From contig QNGA01000002.1 in the NCBI GenBank assembly GCA_003298465.1, forward strand, positions 62,001 through 126,000: DNA of 64,000 bases, written 5' to 3'. The first letter of the stretch is position 1. The number at the start of each line of letters is the position of its first letter. This document shows, one piece after another, positions 7,651-16,446 of the stretch. The position numbers were made by a program, and so were the translations under genes. The DNA is from a halophilic archaeon (GTDB lineage Archaea; Halobacteriota; Halobacteria; Halobacteriales; Haladaptataceae). A model generated the notes under the pieces. That model saw only the letters and a program-made list of their open reading frames with translations, ran no database searches and was not told where the DNA came from.

Positions 7651-9335
7651 ACGCACCCACGACCCACGCCGGCGACCTCACGCTCCGTCCGTTCTTCTGG
7701 CGGGCGACGGAACTGTTCCCCGAGAAGGAGGTCGTCTCCGAGACGCGGGCGGGCCGCCACCGATACACGTACGCCGACTTCGGCGACCGGGTGCGGTCGC
7801 TCGCCGCCGGCCTCGACGCCATCGGGGTGACGGAGGGCGACCGCGTCGGCACGTTCGGCTGGAACCACCACCGCCACCTGGAGGCGTACTACGCGGCACC
7901 CCTCATGGGGGCGCAACTCCACACCGTCAACGTCCTGCTCGGGGACGATCACGTCGAACACATCGTGAACGACGCGGCCGACGACGTGCTGCTGGTCGAC
8001 CCCGGCGACCCCTTCGAGACGGTCGAACGCCTCTGGGACCGGTTCGAGAGCGTCCGGGAGGTGGTGGTGATGAGCGACGAGGTGCCCGACACGGACGTTC
8101 CCGTTCGCGCCTACGAGGACCTCGTCGCCGGTCACGACGCCGAGTACGAGTGGCCCGACGTCCACGAGGACCAGCGGGCGGGGATGTGTTACTCCTCCGG
8201 GACGACGGGGCCGCCGAAGGGCGTGGAGTACACGCACAAGATGATCTACTGCCACGCGCTGATGGTGATGACGCCCGCCGCAATCGGCATCGAGGAGGGC
8301 GACGTGGTCATGCCGGTCGTGCCGATGTTCCACGTCAACTCGTGGGAGTTCCCCTACGCGGCGACGATGGCCGGCGCGAAGCAGGTGTATCCCGGCCCGT
8401 CGCCGGACGCGGAGACGCTGGTCTCGCTCGTCGAGGACGAGGGAGTCACCCTCACCGCGGGCGTGCCGACGGTCTGGATAGACGTCCTCGACTACCTCGA
8501 CGACCACGACGCGGACGTCTCCAGCCTGGAACGCATCGTCGTCGGCGGCAGCGCCGCGCCGAAGGGCGTGATGCGCCGGTACGAGGAGGAGTACGACGTC
8601 TCCATCGACCACGCCTGGGGCATGACCGAGACGATGAGCATCGGTAGCGTCTCCCGCCCCAAATCCTGGATGGCCGACTGGGACCGCGACGACACGTTCG
8701 AGAAGCGCTCCAAGCAGGGCTTGCTGTCGCCCGGCCTGGAGATGAAGGTGGTCGGCGACGACGGCGAGGCGGTTCCGTGGGACGGCGACTCGTTCGGCGA
8801 ACTGTACGTCCGCGGCCCCACGGTCGCCCGGAAGTACTACAACCGGCCCGAAGCGAACGAAGAGGAGTTCGAGGACGTCCCCGCGAGCGACGAGAGCGGG
8901 GAGTCGGAAGCGGGTCGCGCTTCCGGACGGTGGCTGAAGACGGGCGACATCGTGACCGTCGACGAGGACGGCTACGTCGAGGTGGTCGACCGCGCCAAGG
9001 ACGTCATCAAGAGCGGCGGCGAGTGGATATCGAGCATCGGCCTCGAGAACGAACTCATCGCCCACGAGGACGTGGTCGAGGCCGCGGTCGTCGCGGTGCC
9101 ACACGAGCGCTGGCAGGAGCGACCGCTGGCCTGCGTGGTCACCCGCGAGGGCGCGGACGTCGACGGCGAGGAACTGCGGCGGTTCCTCTCCGAGGAGTTC
9201 CCCGACTGGTGGCTTCCCGACGACGTCGCGCTCGTCGACGAGGTACCGAAGACCGCGACCGGTAAGTTCGACAAGAAGACGCTGCGAGAACGGTTCGAAG
9301 ACCCCGAACTGCGGTGGACGCCCGGCGAGGAGTGA
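7647..9335 (+). CDS. Medium-chain-type fatty acyl-CoA ligase (AMP-forming)
   Basis: 562 residues, ANL superfamily. The phosphate loop YSSGTTGPPKGV lies near residues 182-193, HAWGMTET near 322, the adenylate-binding LKTGDIVTVDEDGY and hinge DRAKDVIKSGGEW follow, and the catalytic Lys motif KTATGKFDKK is near 534. HVNSWEFPYA and the overall layout match the AlkK-like medium-chain branch. It activates a carboxylic acid to its CoA thioester with ATP. The ATGA overlap with the LivF-type gene and the GAGGTGA ribosome site show it is the last gene of the transporter operon, so it probably acts on the imported compound. Chain length or aromatic preference is not determined. Confidence 0.9.
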   Translation: MNAPTTHAGDLTLRPFFWRATELFPEKEVVSETRAGRHRYTYADFGDRVRSLAAGLDAIGVTEGDRVGTFGWNHHRHLEAYYAAPLMGAQLHTVNVLLGDDHVEHIVNDAADDVLLVDPGDPFETVERLWDRFESVREVVVMSDEVPDTDVPVRAYEDLVAGHDAEYEWPDVHEDQRAGMCYSSGTTGPPKGVEYTHKMIYCHALMVMTPAAIGIEEGDVVMPVVPMFHVNSWEFPYAATMAGAKQVYPGPSPDAETLVSLVEDEGVTLTAGVPTVWIDVLDYLDDHDADVSSLERIVVGGSAAPKGVMRRYEEEYDVSIDHAWGMTETMSIGSVSRPKSWMADWDRDDTFEKRSKQGLLSPGLEMKVVGDDGEAVPWDGDSFGELYVRGPTVARKYYNRPEANEEEFEDVPASDESGESEAGRASGRWLKTGDIVTVDEDGYVEVVDRAKDVIKSGGEWISSIGLENELIAHEDVVEAAVVAVPHERWQERPLACVVTREGADVDGEELRRFLSEEFPDWWLPDDVALVDEVPKTATGKFDKKTLRERFEDPELRWTPGEE

Positions 9336-9382
9336 CGGCCGCTCCTCGTCGACGCGAACGCCGGACGCCGCCCCCGATGTAA

Positions 9383-9392
9383 GATATATTAC
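9383..9392 (+). promoter_or_regulatory. TATA box for the second acyl-CoA synthetase
   Basis: gatatattac lies about 27-36 bases before the ATG at 9419, so the transcript is probably leaderless or nearly so. This separates the gene from the upstream transporter operon despite the short (83-base) gap. Confidence 0.6.
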
Positions 9393-9418
9393 GGAAACCG
9401 TTAATTTACGATTCGGTC

Positions 9419-11089
9419 ATGTGTCACACGATGTCGCAGCACAATCTCGAAGACTACGACTCCCTGCGCGAGACGTTCGACTGGAACGACGTGTTCGCCG
9501 AAGCGGACTGGGACGCACCCGAACGGTTGAACGTCGCCCACGAGACCGTCGACCGCCACGCCGACAATCGCGAAAAGGTCGCACTCTACTGGGTCGGCGA
9601 GGACGGCGACCGCGAGACGGTGAGCTTCTGGGAACTGTCGGAGCGTTCGAACCGCTTCGCGAACGTCCTCTCGGACCTGGTCGCGGACGGCGACAGGGTG
9701 TTCTCCTACATGCCTCGCGTCCCCGAACACTACGTCGCCCTGGTCGGCACGCTCAAGACCGGCGCGGTCTGGGGGAGCATCAACGAACGGTACGGACCGA
9801 ACGGCATCGCCGACCGACTCGCCGACTGCGACGCCAAGGTCGTCGTCACGACCGCCGCCAACCGCGACACCGTCGCCAGCGCCATCGACGACGTCACCTC
9901 CGTCGAACACGTGATCGTCGTCAGCGACGACGGGACCGGCATCCGTCGCGGCGACGTCAGTTACCACGCCGCGATGGCCGACGCCGGCCGCGAGTTCGAC
10001 GTCGCCGACACGAGCGGCGACGACGACGCGCTCCTCTACTACACGAGCGGCACGACCGGTCCGGCGAAGGGCGTCCTCCACGAACACCGGTGGGTCGGCG
10101 GCGTCGCGGCCACCCAGCGATACGCCGTCGACCTCCAGGAAGGCGACCTCTACTGGAGCACGGGCGACCTCGGCTGGCTCACGGGGGCCATCAACACCCT
10201 CGGCGCGTGGTTCTGGGGGACCAGCCTCTTCGTCTACGAGGGCGAGTTCGACCCGGAGACCTGGGCCGACCTCCTCGATACGTACCCCATCAGCGTCCTC
10301 TTCAGCGTCCCGACCGCCTACCGGATGCTCCGCGAGAACGACGACCTCCTCGACGACGTCTCGCTCGACCTCCGGCACGCGCTCTCCATCGGCGAACCGC
10401 TGAGCGCCGGCGTCGTCGAGTGGGGCGAACGGACGCTCGGGGTCACCATCCACGACACGTACGGCCAGACCGAGACGGGCAACATGATAATCAACAACTA
10501 CCCCACGATGGAAATCCGCCCCGGCAGCATGGGGAAACCCCTGCCAGGCATCGAGGCCGCCGTCGTCGACCCCGACACCGGCGAGCCGCTGGACCCGGGC
10601 AAGACGGGCGAGATAGCCCAGCGCGGCGACTACCCCTGCTTCTTCGCGGAGTACTGGGAGCAACCGGAGAAGACCGCGAACTGCTTCGTCGACGACTGGT
10701 ATCTCTCCGGGGACCTCGGCTACGTCGACGAGGACGGCTACTTCTGGTTCGAAGGCCGCGCCGACGACGTCATCCTGAGCTCCGGCTACCGCATCGGCCC
10801 CTTCGAAGTCGAGAGCTCGCTCGGCGAACACGAGGCCGTCGCGGAGGCGGCCGTCGTGCCGAAACCGCATCCCGAGCGCGGCAACATCGTGAAGGCCTAC
10901 ATCGTGCTCTCCGACGGCTACGACCCGTCGGAGGACCTGAAGGAGGACGTCCAGGCGCACGTCAAGTCGGAACTGGCGGCACACGAGTACCCCCGCGAAA
11001 TCGAGTTCGTCGACGACCTCCCGAAGACCGTCACGGGCAAGATCCGCCGGACCGAGCTACGCGACGAGACGGAGGGCGTCGACGAGTAG
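9419..11089 (+). CDS. AMP-forming acyl-CoA synthetase (acetyl/propionyl/medium-chain branch)
   Basis: 556 residues. YYTSGTTGPAKGV is near residue 207, TYGQTETGNM near 346, YLSGDLGYVDEDGYFWFEGRADDVILSSGYRIGPFEVE supplies the hinge and adenylate contacts, and PKTVTGKIRR holds the catalytic Lys near 540. The N-terminal start and the WSTGDLGWLTG segment resemble acetyl-CoA synthetase and ACSM-type enzymes rather than the AlkK branch upstream. The substrate is probably a short or medium acid. The ATG at 9419 is favoured by promoter spacing; the internal ATG at 9431 is an alternative. Confidence 0.88.
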   Translation: MCHTMSQHNLEDYDSLRETFDWNDVFAEADWDAPERLNVAHETVDRHADNREKVALYWVGEDGDRETVSFWELSERSNRFANVLSDLVADGDRVFSYMPRVPEHYVALVGTLKTGAVWGSINERYGPNGIADRLADCDAKVVVTTAANRDTVASAIDDVTSVEHVIVVSDDGTGIRRGDVSYHAAMADAGREFDVADTSGDDDALLYYTSGTTGPAKGVLHEHRWVGGVAATQRYAVDLQEGDLYWSTGDLGWLTGAINTLGAWFWGTSLFVYEGEFDPETWADLLDTYPISVLFSVPTAYRMLRENDDLLDDVSLDLRHALSIGEPLSAGVVEWGERTLGVTIHDTYGQTETGNMIINNYPTMEIRPGSMGKPLPGIEAAVVDPDTGEPLDPGKTGEIAQRGDYPCFFAEYWEQPEKTANCFVDDWYLSGDLGYVDEDGYFWFEGRADDVILSSGYRIGPFEVESSLGEHEAVAEAAVVPKPHPERGNIVKAYIVLSDGYDPSEDLKEDVQAHVKSELAAHEYPREIEFVDDLPKTVTGKIRRTELRDETEGVDE

Positions 11090-11200
11090 CGCCGTCCGGG
11101 TTCCGCTCTCGGTCGGGCGTCGATGGCCCCGTTCGCTCGACGCGAAGACGGTCCGAACCGGTCGCGACCGGTCGACGCCTCCGAAGTTCGGACGGCGCGG

Positions 11201-11443
11201 TCATTCGGTCTCTCGTTCGGCGTCGAGGAGCGATTCGCCGCGCGACGTCAGTCGATAGACGGCCTCGCCGCTGACCGGTTCGACGAAGTCGTGTTCCACG
11301 AGTCGTTCGAATCGACGCTCGACGTACGTGAGATGGAGTCCGAGACGATTCGCGAGCAGGGGGACGTACTCGGGTTGCGTGCGTTCGAGGGCTGCGAGAA
11401 TGTCCTGGTCCACCGGTCGCATCCAGTCGGGAGGTTCGGTCAT
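11201..11443 (-). CDS. Small winged-helix regulator (haloviral PhiH1-repressor-like type)
   Basis: 80 residues. MRPVDQDILAALERT, an HTH (LANRLGLHLTYVERRFERLVEHDFVE) and a wing ending in YRLTSRGESLLDAE form a single winged-helix domain, the layout of haloarchaeal proteins related to the PhiH1 repressor. The ATG at 11443 follows a GTG two codons upstream. It has no neighbour that reveals its target. Confidence 0.8.
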   Translation of the reverse strand: MTEPPDWMRPVDQDILAALERTQPEYVPLLANRLGLHLTYVERRFERLVEHDFVEPVSGEAVYRLTSRGESLLDAERETE

Positions 11444-11642
11444 GGTCACCGCAGATAGGTCCTGTTACTTCGCTCGACGCCCGTCGCGTCATTAAGCCTT
11501 GGCGTGGATTTCGTGAAAGTTCTCGCGCGCGAACCGGTCTCCGAGCACGACCGCGTTCGGGCGATTCACTCCATCGCTCTCGGTTCGTTCGCGAACTCCG
11601 GAGGGACACTTATCACGGCGCTCCCGGTACGTCCGGACGAAG

Positions 11643-12113
11643 ATGTCGACGCTCGACGAGCGGTACCTCGACGTCCTTCGGACGCTTTCGACGACGCTCG
11701 ACGACGACGTCGTCGAATGGGCGGTCACCGGGAGCACCGGCCTCGCGTTGCAGGGCGTTCCCCTGAGTCCGGACGACGTCGACGTGCAGACGACCGGGGA
11801 TGGGATCTACGAGATAGCGGAACGGTTCGCAGAGCACGTCGTCGACCCCGTCTCGTTCTCCGAATCGGCGGCGATTCGCTCTCACTTCGGAGCGCTCGAA
11901 CTCGACGGCGTTCGCGTCGAACTCATGGGCGGGGTGCAGAAGCGCCGGGCGGACGGAACCTGGAAGCCCCCGGTCGACGTCGCCGACCACCGCACGTTCG
12001 CGGACGCCGAAGGCGTGCGAGTTCCCGTCCTGTCGCTCCGATACGAGGCGGAGGCGTACGAGCGACTGGGCCGGTCGGAGCGGGCCGCCCTCCTCTCCGA
12101 GCACGTCGAGTGA
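11643..12113 (+). CDS. Nucleotidyltransferase-like protein
   Basis: 156 residues. WAVTGSTGLALQGVPLSPDDVDVQTT is a Gly-Ser loop followed by a DxD-type acidic pair, the core of the polymerase-beta-like nucleotidyltransferase fold seen in AbiEii-like and GrpB/LinB-like proteins. RVELMGG supplies a possible third acidic position. The C-terminal LSLRYEAEAYERLGRSERAALLSEH is a helical segment also seen in such proteins. No partner antitoxin is adjacent, so a stand-alone housekeeping or resistance-type role is as likely as toxin-antitoxin. Activity is not proven. Confidence 0.7.
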   Translation: MSTLDERYLDVLRTLSTTLDDDVVEWAVTGSTGLALQGVPLSPDDVDVQTTGDGIYEIAERFAEHVVDPVSFSESAAIRSHFGALELDGVRVELMGGVQKRRADGTWKPPVDVADHRTFADAEGVRVPVLSLRYEAEAYERLGRSERAALLSEHVE

Positions 12114-12301
12114 GTCGCCCGAGCGCGGGAGACGACCACCTCGGACTCGGCCGTCCGGCGGTGAGCGTCGCGACCGCAACGACTCACCTCCCTGGCGCCG
12201 TCACGATCGACGGAGTCGCTTAAACGGATTTCAGTAAGACGAGCTACAAAAATGTAATTCAGATTATCATTAAGGTGGTGGGGCTCCTCCGTCTAGACGT
12301 G

Positions 12302-12577
12302 ATGAGACGGATTCCGACCCAGCGCCCGGACATCGACCGCGGTCCGAACCCGACGTACAGCCTCGGCCAGACGCTCACGGCGACGGTGGTGGTCGCCGCG
12401 GTGGCGGTCGGCGCGATGCTGGCTCTCAGCCACCCGGTCGCCGCCGCCGCGGTCGCGACCGTCGCGATTGCGGCCCGGACCGCCGTTCGGCGGCTCCGCC
12501 ACGCGCGGAGACGCGAGTCGAGCGGAGACGCCCGGACGGTCTGCATCCCGAACACCGACGTCTGCATCGAGACGTGA
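12302..12577 (+). CDS. Small membrane protein with C-terminal Cys pair
   Basis: 91 residues. A hydrophobic core (about residues 24-70) can form one or two membrane helices, followed by an Arg-rich segment and a C-terminal CIPNTDVC motif. A TATA-like gattatcat lies about 30-40 bases upstream of the ATG. The Cys pair could bind metal or form a disulfide. I do not recognise the family. Confidence 0.65.
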   Translation: MRRIPTQRPDIDRGPNPTYSLGQTLTATVVVAAVAVGAMLALSHPVAAAAVATVAIAARTAVRRLRHARRRESSGDARTVCIPNTDVCIET

Positions 12578-12761
12578 CGAGCGAGCGACGCCGCCCATTA
12601 CTTTCGGACCCGCAGTCCGTTCTCGACGAACTTCCCGGAGAGCGCGGCGAGTAGCGACCGGCTCCGTCGACGCCGATCTCGTGGGTCCGGCGTTTCGCAC
12701 CGTCGCCGTCGGCACGCGGACGACCCCACGATTCAAGCGCGTGGCCTCGCAATCGTCCGGT

Positions 12762-13595
12762 ATGTCCGTCGCCGGTATCGTCGACGCGCACGTCCACCTC
12801 ATGCCGCCGCGACTGATGGCGGCGATACGAGAGTCACTCTCGCGGAAGGCCGGGTGGACCTTCGACCATCCGGTCGAACGGGAGCGGATGGAGGCCGCGC
12901 TGCGGTCGGCGGGCGTCGAACGGTACTTCGCGCTCCCGTACGCCCACGAGGCGGGGGTCGCCGAGGAGTTGAACGAGTGGGTGCTCGACGCCGCCGACCG
13001 GTCCGACATGGCGGTTCCGTTCGCCACCGTCCACGGTGACGACGACGTCGACGCCGTCGTTCGTCGGGCCTTCGAGGTCGGTGCGCGCGGTCTGAAGTTC
13101 CAGTGTCCGGTCCAGGAGTGTGGCCCCGCGGACCCGCGCCTGACGCCGGCGTTCGAACTCGCCGCCGAGTACGACCGTCCGGTGCTGTTTCACGCCGGGA
13201 CCGCCCCGACGTTCGAGGCGAGTCCGCACGTCGGTGCCGAGCAGTTCGCCCAGTTCGTCGACTCGTTCCCCGACGTTCGCGCGTGTGCCGCGCACATGGG
13301 CGCGTACGAGACGCCCGAGTTCCTCGAGTTCGCACGACGACACGACCAGGTGTTCCTGGACACGACGATGGCGCTGTCGCCGCGGTCCGAGGAGTTCCTC
13401 GGGTTCGACCCGGCGACGGTGACGGACGAGACCCTCTCGTCGCTCGCTCGCTCCATCATGTTCGGGTCCGACTTCCCGAACCTCCCGTACGCCTACGACG
13501 ACGAACGGCGGGGACTGCTCGACCGCGACCTTCCCGAATCCGCCTACCGGGACATCTTCCGGCGAACCGCGGAACGGTTCCTCGGGGAGCGGTAG
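12762..13595 (+). CDS. Amidohydrolase family (TIM-barrel metal-dependent hydrolase)
   Basis: 277 residues. DAHVHLMPPR near the N-terminus is the HxH metal motif of amidohydrolase-2 proteins; VLFHAGTAP gives the barrel His and SDFPNLPYAYDDE the catalytic Asp. KFQCPVQECGPADPRLTPAFELA is the conserved strand-loop region. The family hydrolyses or decarboxylates cyclic and aromatic substrates; the substrate here is unknown. I chose the ATG at 12762 because homology starts three residues later; the longer upstream frame is Arg-rich and unlikely. Confidence 0.85.
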   Translation: MSVAGIVDAHVHLMPPRLMAAIRESLSRKAGWTFDHPVERERMEAALRSAGVERYFALPYAHEAGVAEELNEWVLDAADRSDMAVPFATVHGDDDVDAVVRRAFEVGARGLKFQCPVQECGPADPRLTPAFELAAEYDRPVLFHAGTAPTFEASPHVGAEQFAQFVDSFPDVRACAAHMGAYETPEFLEFARRHDQVFLDTTMALSPRSEEFLGFDPATVTDETLSSLARSIMFGSDFPNLPYAYDDERRGLLDRDLPESAYRDIFRRTAERFLGER

Positions 13596-13907
13596 CGACG
13601 GTCCGACGAGACGGCGGCGAGAAGCCGTGTCTCCGCGGCGACGAGACGCCACGAGTCCGGCGACCGGCGCTCGACGGCCGACTGTCTCCACCGCGGTAAC
13701 GACCGTTACTCCGTCTCGTCGGGAGGTTTCGAACGGGACGCGTCCGACGGCCCTCGCCCACTTCGTATCGGTGCCGCCGAGTTGCCGGCCGCCGTCGAGG
13801 GATTCTCGCCGTTGCCGAGACGTAGCGAGCAGTTCGTGCGCCGACGGCTCCGTGAACGGAATTAACGGATTCGTGGCTTGAACGTGTCGCCCCGCGTGAC
13901 CAGGGGC
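13596..13907 (+). other. Intergenic region before the repeat surface protein
   Basis: About 310 bases with no convincing gene. Open frames here are Arg/Ser/Pro-rich and look like shadows. The last 50 bases contain an AT-richer ggaattaacgg (about 13858-13868) that may be the promoter of the repeat protein. Confidence 0.4.
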
Positions 13908-16397
13908 ATGGGTCGACCAGCGACACGCCTGTTCGTCTTCCTGCTCGCCGTCGCTCTCGTCACGAGCGCGGGCGTCGCCACGATGGGAATCGCCGCGACG
14001 AACGACCGTTCTCATCGGGCCGGCGCGTTCGCGGACCAGCGGACCGACAGCGACCAGCGGAGCGCGGCGCGCCAGCGCGCCGCCGCGCGCGGCGTTCTCC
14101 GGGGTGCCCGACTCGCCGAGTTGCAGGGTGCCTCGGTTCCGGAAGAGAAGCGACGCGCCGCGGCGCGGGCCGCCGTCCGGGTCGTGAGCCAGAACCAGCG
14201 GGCCAACGTCAGCCAGATTCAGGCCGCCACGCAGGGCGTCGCTCACGGGGTGTTGCTCCAGAGCCAGCGGGCGAACGTCAGCCAGATTCAGGCCGCCACG
14301 GCCGGCGCGACGCAGGGCGCACTCACCCAGAGTCAGCGCGCGAACGTCAGCCAGATTCAGGCCGCTTCGTTCGGCGCCGGCCACGGAGCGGTCGCCCAGA
14401 GCCAGCGGGCGAGCGTCGAACAGGTCCAGGTCGCTGCCCGGGGCGGTGCGCGTGGCGCCGTCGCCGGCGCGGTCCAGAACCAGCGCGTGACCGTCGCCCA
14501 GATTCAGGAGGCGGCGCAGGGGGCGGCGTACGGTGCGGTCGTGCAACGCCAACGGGTCACGATCGACCAGGTCCAGGCCGGCGCGGTCGGTGCCGCCCGC
14601 GGCGTGCTCGTCCAGGGCCAGCGAGCCGACCCCAAACAGGTGCAGGCGGCGGCGATGGGCGCGGCCCGGGGGAGCGTCGTCCAGCGCCAGCGGGTGGCCG
14701 TCGAACAGGTGCAGGCGGCGGCCCGCGGCGCTGCGACCGGGGCGATATCGCAGAGCCAGCGCGTGTCGGTCCGACAGCTCCAGTTCGCGGCGTTCGGCGC
14801 GGCGAGCGGGGCGATCGTCCAGCGCCAGGACGTGACCGTCGAACAGGTGCAGGCGGCGTCGCAGGGCGCCGCCCGCGGCGTACTGACGGTCGTCCAGATC
14901 CAGGTCGTCACCGTCGTCCAGATTCAGGTCGCCGCCCGGGGGAGCGCGCGAGGGGCAGTCGTCGGCGCGGTCCAGAAGCAGGTGGTGAACGTCGAGCAGG
15001 TGCAGGCCGCCGCCGCGGGGGCGGCCCAGGGCGGCGTCACGCAGGTGCAGGTCGTCGACGTCCGCCAGGTGCAGGCGGCGACCGTCGGCGCCGCCGTCGG
15101 CGCGCTCTCCCAGACCCAGCGGGCCAGCGCCAGCCAGATTCAGGCGGCCGCGCGCGGAGCGTCGAGCGGCGGCGTCCGCCAGCGCCAGGACGTGACGGTC
15201 GAGCAGATGCAGTCGGCGACGCTGGGCGCCGCTCGCGGCGCGACCCTGGCAGCGGTCGAACGAGACGTGACGGACGAGCGCCGCATCAGGGGTGCGGCCC
15301 GCGACGGCGTGTTCGCTTCGACCGCCCTCGTCGCCCAGAACCCGGACGTCGAACCGGCCCAGATGGCCGACGTGGCTCGCCAGGAGGCGTCGGACTTCGA
15401 GGACGTCGTGACGACGACCGCCGCACCGACGCGAACGACCGAGACCGTGGTGGTGACGACGCCGCCGCCCGCCGAGACGCCGGCGGAGGAGACGACTACG
15501 ACTCCGGAGACGACTACGACGACTACCACCGTTACGACGACCACGACGCCGACCGAGACGACGACGACGGCGCTTCTCCCGCCGCCGGCGGCCCCCACGA
15601 CCGTCGCGCCGCCGAACGCGACGACCGGGGACGTCGAACTGTTCCCGAACGCGACGACCGCCACGGTCGACCTCTTCCCGAACGACACCGCGACCGGGAC
15701 CCCGACGGTCGCCCCGCCGACGCCCGGTGGTACTCCCGAACCGGACGAGACGACCACGCCCGCCGGGCCCGGGACCGCGAACCTGACGCTGCCCCCGCTC
15801 ACGACGCCGGGGCCGGGCACGGCGAACGTCACGACCCCTCCGGGGACCACGCCCGCCGCGGAGACGTTCGAGGCGAACCTCACCTGCACGCAGGTCTGGT
15901 TCAACACGACGAACCGGAGCCAGTACCGCCTGCAGGCGGTCGTCGTCGACCCGGCCGACACCGATGACCAGCGGTTGGTGACGCAGGACGTCGCCCCGGG
16001 GGACTTCGCTACCTCGCCGGACGACCCCGACCTGTGGACGTGGACGAACACGACGACCGACCTCGGTCTGGAGGGGTACGTCTTCGTGAACGCGTCGGTG
16101 TTCGACGCCACCGGCGAGGAGGTTGCCGCGGTCGAACAGGCCGACATCGACGGATGTCTGGCCCGACAGACGACGACCCGACGGGAGCCGACGCCCGCCG
16201 AGCCGACCGAGAACCTCGGAACGACCGGGGACGCCGGAACGACCGGGGAGACCACGGGTCGAGCGACGACCGGCCAGGCGACGCTCCAGCCGACCGCGAC
16301 CACGGCCGCGGAATCGGGGACGAGTCCGTTCGTCGGCCTGGCGGTACTCGCCGCCGGCGCGCTCGTCGGCGCGTCCGTCCTCCGCTCCCGGCGGTGA
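13908..16397 (+). CDS. Exported surface protein with 15 glycine-zipper repeats and Thr-rich stalk
   Basis: 829 residues. An N-terminal signal-type helix (RLFVFLLAVALVTSAGVATMG) is followed by a Gln/Arg/Ala-rich linker, then 15 tandem repeats (residues about 97-452) of mostly 23 residues with consensus Q-R-x-V-x-V-x-Q-I/V-Q-x-A-A. Each repeat continues with G-A-A-x-G-A-V and ends near Q-x. A Thr/Pro-rich stalk follows (about 500-660, with NAT/NDT glycosylation sequons), then a compact domain beginning ANLTCTQVWFNTTN with a Cys pair, a second Thr-rich spacer and a terminal membrane helix ending LRSRR. It resembles cell-surface glycoproteins anchored at the C-terminus, but lacks a PGF-CTERM signature. 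In-frame GTG (13884) and TTG (13878) starts are alternatives. Confidence 0.8.
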   Translation: MGRPATRLFVFLLAVALVTSAGVATMGIAATNDRSHRAGAFADQRTDSDQRSAARQRAAARGVLRGARLAELQGASVPEEKRRAAARAAVRVVSQNQRANVSQIQAATQGVAHGVLLQSQRANVSQIQAATAGATQGALTQSQRANVSQIQAASFGAGHGAVAQSQRASVEQVQVAARGGARGAVAGAVQNQRVTVAQIQEAAQGAAYGAVVQRQRVTIDQVQAGAVGAARGVLVQGQRADPKQVQAAAMGAARGSVVQRQRVAVEQVQAAARGAATGAISQSQRVSVRQLQFAAFGAASGAIVQRQDVTVEQVQAASQGAARGVLTVVQIQVVTVVQIQVAARGSARGAVVGAVQKQVVNVEQVQAAAAGAAQGGVTQVQVVDVRQVQAATVGAAVGALSQTQRASASQIQAAARGASSGGVRQRQDVTVEQMQSATLGAARGATLAAVERDVTDERRIRGAARDGVFASTALVAQNPDVEPAQMADVARQEASDFEDVVTTTAAPTRTTETVVVTTPPPAETPAEETTTTPETTTTTTTVTTTTTPTETTTTALLPPPAAPTTVAPPNATTGDVELFPNATTATVDLFPNDTATGTPTVAPPTPGGTPEPDETTTPAGPGTANLTLPPLTTPGPGTANVTTPPGTTPAAETFEANLTCTQVWFNTTNRSQYRLQAVVVDPADTDDQRLVTQDVAPGDFATSPDDPDLWTWTNTTTDLGLEGYVFVNASVFDATGEEVAAVEQADIDGCLARQTTTRREPTPAEPTENLGTTGDAGTTGETTGRATTGQATLQPTATTAAESGTSPFVGLAVLAAGALVGASVLRSRR
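14196..15263 (+). repeat. Coding tandem repeat, 15 units of 69 or 75-78 bp
   Basis: Eleven units are exactly 23 codons; units 4, 10, 11 and 15 are 25-26 codons because of a two- or three-residue insert around AVAGAV or LTVVQI. The first three units are nearly identical (QRANVSQIQAA); later ones diverge at Arg/Val/Asp positions. The length register is always kept in frame. Confidence 0.9.
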
Positions 16398-16446
16398 CGT
16401 CCCCCGCTCCCGTCCCGTCGTCGTCCGGCCCGGACGCGACGAACGC

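Noticed and set aside
13627..13881. 84-codon plus-strand frame before the repeat protein
   Set aside because: Ser/Arg/Pro-rich with no hydrophobic core, no promoter and no fold; likely chance.
14196..15263. CRISPR-like array
   Set aside because: The repeats are in-frame coding units of 69 or 75-78 bases without unique spacers; they encode a regular protein repeat.
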